Shown here: positions 62,601 to 64,000 of the stretch, one piece after another
How positions within the stretch are numbered: the stretch's first letter is position 1
Layout: the number at the start of each line of letters is the position of its first letter
Source of the DNA: Hippasteria phrygiana
Lineage: Eukaryota > Echinodermata > Asteroidea > Valvatida > Goniasteridae
Assembly: GCA_037893225.1 (NCBI GenBank)
Contig: JAZGUH010000360.1
Span: 806,001-870,000 of the forward strand
Length of the DNA: 64,000 bases
Direction of reading: 5' to 3'
Notes under the pieces: model-generated
Seen by the model: only the letters and a program-made list of their open reading frames with translations
Database searches by the model: none
Told to the model about the DNA's origin: nothing
Made by a program: the position numbers and the translations under genes

Positions 62601-63806
62601 TTACTGTATTTGGTTTATATTTCATGCAATTATGAATGAGTAAAGCAAGTCATACCCTAGGGAATTTGACAGGCATGGAGCAATAAATAGAAGGTAATAT
62701 GCACACACATGTTGGCCGGAAAGAAAATAAACATTGCGAGGTTTGAATTTTCTCCACAAGTTTTAACTCTAAGAAGCCGCCGATAATTGCAACATGTAGC
62801 GCCAGATCTAAGCTATCCATACATGTCAAAATTACTGAATTTGGTTGATATTTCATGCAATTATGAATGAGTAAAGCAAGTCCATACCCCAGGGAATTTG
62901 ACATGCATGGAGCAATAAATAGAAGGTAATATGCACACAGATGTTGGCCGGAAAGAAAATAGACATTGCGAGGTTTGGATTTTCTCCACAAGTGTTAACT
63001 CTAAGAAGCCGCCGATAATTGCAACATGTAGCGCCAGATCTAAGCTATCCATACATGTCAAAATTACTGAATTTGGTTGATATTTCATGCAATTATGAAT
63101 GAGTAAAGCAAGTCCATACCCGAGGGAATTTGACATGCATGGAGCAATAAATAGACGGTAACATGTACACAGATGTTGGCCGGAAAGAAAATAAACATTG
63201 CGAGGTTTGAATTTTCTCCACAAGTTTTAACTCTAAGAAGCCGCCGGTGATTGCAACATGTAGCGCCAGATCTAAGCTATCCATACATGTCAAAATTACT
63301 GTATTTGGTTTATATTTCATGCAATTATGAATGAGTAAAGCAAGTCATACCCTAGGGAATTTGACAGGCATGGAGCAATAAATAGAAGGTAATATGCACA
63401 CACATGTTGGCCGGAAAGAAAATAAACATTGCGAGGTTTGAATTTTCTCCACAAGTTTTAACTCTAAGAAGCCGCCGATAATTGCAACATGTAGCGCCAG
63501 ATCTAAGCTATCCATACATGTCAAAATTACTGAATTTGGTTGATATTTCATGCAATTATGAATGAGTAAAGCAAGTCCATACCCCAGGGAATTTGACATG
63601 CATGGAGCAATAAATAGAAGGTAATATGCACACAGATGTTGGCCGGAAAGAAAATAGACATTGCGAGGTTTGGATTTTCTCCACAAGTGTTAACTCTAAG
63701 AAGCCGCCGATAATTGCAACATGTAGCGCCAGATCTAAGCTATCCATACATGTCAAAATTACTGAATTTGGTTGATATTTCATGCAATTATGAATGAGTA
63801 AAGCAA
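55482..63806. repeat. Monomer map, right sector
   Basis: Order: a55482 d55713, c/e 55944, f-like 56175 (124G, 137A, 190T), g56406 h56637 a56869 c57100 d57331 e57562, d/a 57793, a58024 d58255, c/e 58486, f-like 58717, g58948 h59179 a59411 b59642 h59874 a60106 b60337 d60569 e60800, d/a 61031, a61262 d61493, c/e 61724, f-like 61955, g62186 (24T), h62417 a62649 b62880 h63112 a63344 b63575. Confidence 0.87.
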
Positions 63807-63824
63807 GTCATACCCTAGGGAATT
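57214..63824. repeat. 14-monomer tandem duplication (offset 3238)
   Basis: 57214-60586 matches 60452-63824. Shared rare changes are 'tccatatatgtc' (T at 57966 and 61204), 'caattataaatgag' (58240, 61478) and 'caataaacag' (58294, 61532). One difference noticed: base 24 of the g monomer (58971 G, 62209 T). 14 x 231 + 4 = 3238. The match ends at base 19 (60587 T, 63825 C). Confidence 0.89.
59051..60571. repeat. 3-monomer h-a-b tandem unit (offset 695)
   Basis: h59179 a59411 b59642 is followed directly by h59874 a60106 b60337, so 59051-59876 matches 59746-60571. 3 x 231 + 2 = 695. The same doubled trimer recurs at 62417-63806 because it was carried along in the 3238 bp duplication. It is the shortest regular HOR in the window. 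Confidence 0.87.
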
Positions 63825-64000
63825 CGACAGGCATGGAGCAATAAATAGAAGGTAATATGCACACAGATGTTGGCCGGAAAGAAAATAAACATTGCGAGGT
63901 TTGAATTTTCTCCACAAGTTTTAACTCTAAGAAGCCGCCGATAATTGCAACATGTAGCGCCAGATCTAAGCTATCCATACATGTCAAAATTACTGAATTT
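63807..64000. repeat. Partial monomer at right edge, type c
   Basis: Begins 'gtcataccctagggaattcg' (base 19 C) and runs to base 194 of the monomer. It has the 114T, 137A and 190A right half of type c. The array continues beyond the window. Confidence 0.95.

Larger units (their letters stand above)
1..64000. repeat. Satellite DNA array, 231/232 bp monomer, about 277 copies
   Basis: The whole window is direct tandem copies of one monomer, all in the same orientation. Landmarks found in essentially every copy are 'gttggccggaaagaaaat', 'cattgcgagg', 'gaagccgc', 'tagcgccagat' and 'tgcaattatgaatgag'. I read 276 monomer starts from 191 to 63807: 184 complete copies are 231 bp and 91 are 232 bp, the difference being one C ('gtccatacc' instead of 'gtcatacc'). 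Copies differ from one another at only a handful of linked sites. No unique sequence over 20 bp interrupts the array. This is what the sequence shows. That it is heterochromatic (centromeric, pericentromeric, knob or subtelomeric) is inference from the general behaviour of HOR satellites. I do not recognise a published family name. Confidence 0.98.

Noticed and set aside
1..64000. CRISPR-like or other short-spacer repeat array
   Set aside because: There are no unique spacers. The entire 231 bp period is conserved, not a 25-40 bp repeat with variable spacers.
1..64000. Transposable element or retroelement insertion
   Set aside because: No break in the monomer phase, no terminal repeats, no target-site duplication and no element-like reading frame was seen anywhere.
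1..64000. Inverted segments of the array
   Set aside because: All 276 monomer starts read are in the same orientation, so no inversion junction exists in the window.
1..64000. rRNA, 5S or tRNA gene repeat
   Set aside because: The monomer shows no A/B box pair with tRNA fold, no 5S internal control region and no rRNA core sequence that I recognise.

Overview
This window is one uninterrupted tandem satellite array. I see no gene, RNA gene, transposon, CRISPR array or unique flanking DNA in it. All 64 kb are direct head-to-tail copies of one monomer of 231 bp, about 38% GC by my count of one copy (87 of 231). A 232 bp form carries one extra C. There are 275 complete monomers between 191 and 63806, with partial ones at 1-190 and 63807-64000. 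Reading the starts one by one gives 184 copies of 231 bp and 91 of 232 bp; 275 x 231 + 91 equals the distance exactly, so no other net length change is needed.

The organism cannot be named from the sequence. Long, homogeneous, higher-order-structured satellites of this size are typical of eukaryotic centromeric, pericentromeric, subtelomeric or knob heterochromatin, in plants and animals alike. I do not recognise the monomer as a named family. The array runs off both ends of the window, so its edges are not visible.

Monomers are numbered here from the g of 'gtcatacc' (base 1) in the 231 bp form. They fall into a small set of haplotypes set by linked diagnostic bases: C insertion after base 3; base 10 (T/C/G); 19 (T/C); 24-25 (GG/TG/GA); 31 (A/T); 44, 50 and 54; 58, 60 and 61; 82 and 98; 103; 114 (G/T); 124 (A/G); 135 and 137; 190 (A/T); 199 (G/T); 206 and 226. 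I call the common types a to k plus hybrids. The clearest higher-order repeat (HOR) is the eight-monomer cycle a-b-c-d-e-f-g-h of 1850 bp, at 191-2040. It recurs intact as b-c-d-e-f-g-h-a at 48543-50392.

Layout: 1-4488 holds the 8-mer and a shortened relative. 4489-17969 is a 29-monomer block of 6709 bp present twice in tandem, with only one base difference noticed. 18-24 kb holds 3- and 7-monomer units. 24-31 kb holds interleaved 16-, 17- and 18-monomer repeats and unusual runs of 232 bp monomers. 31-48 kb is a distinct compartment marked by private variants (base 31 T, 'gtcgtacc', 'atgcatgag') in 7-, 9-, 6- and 3-monomer duplications. 48-64 kb returns to the c-d-e-rich composition of the left end, with nested 9-, 11- and 14-monomer tandem duplications.

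Nothing suggests the DNA encodes protein. Reverse-strand reading frames of 66-197 codons recur only because 231 is 3 x 77 and the monomer is copied. What the window does record is recent amplification by unequal exchange at several scales, plus a conserved nested dyad in each monomer that might matter for chromatin or DNA structure.
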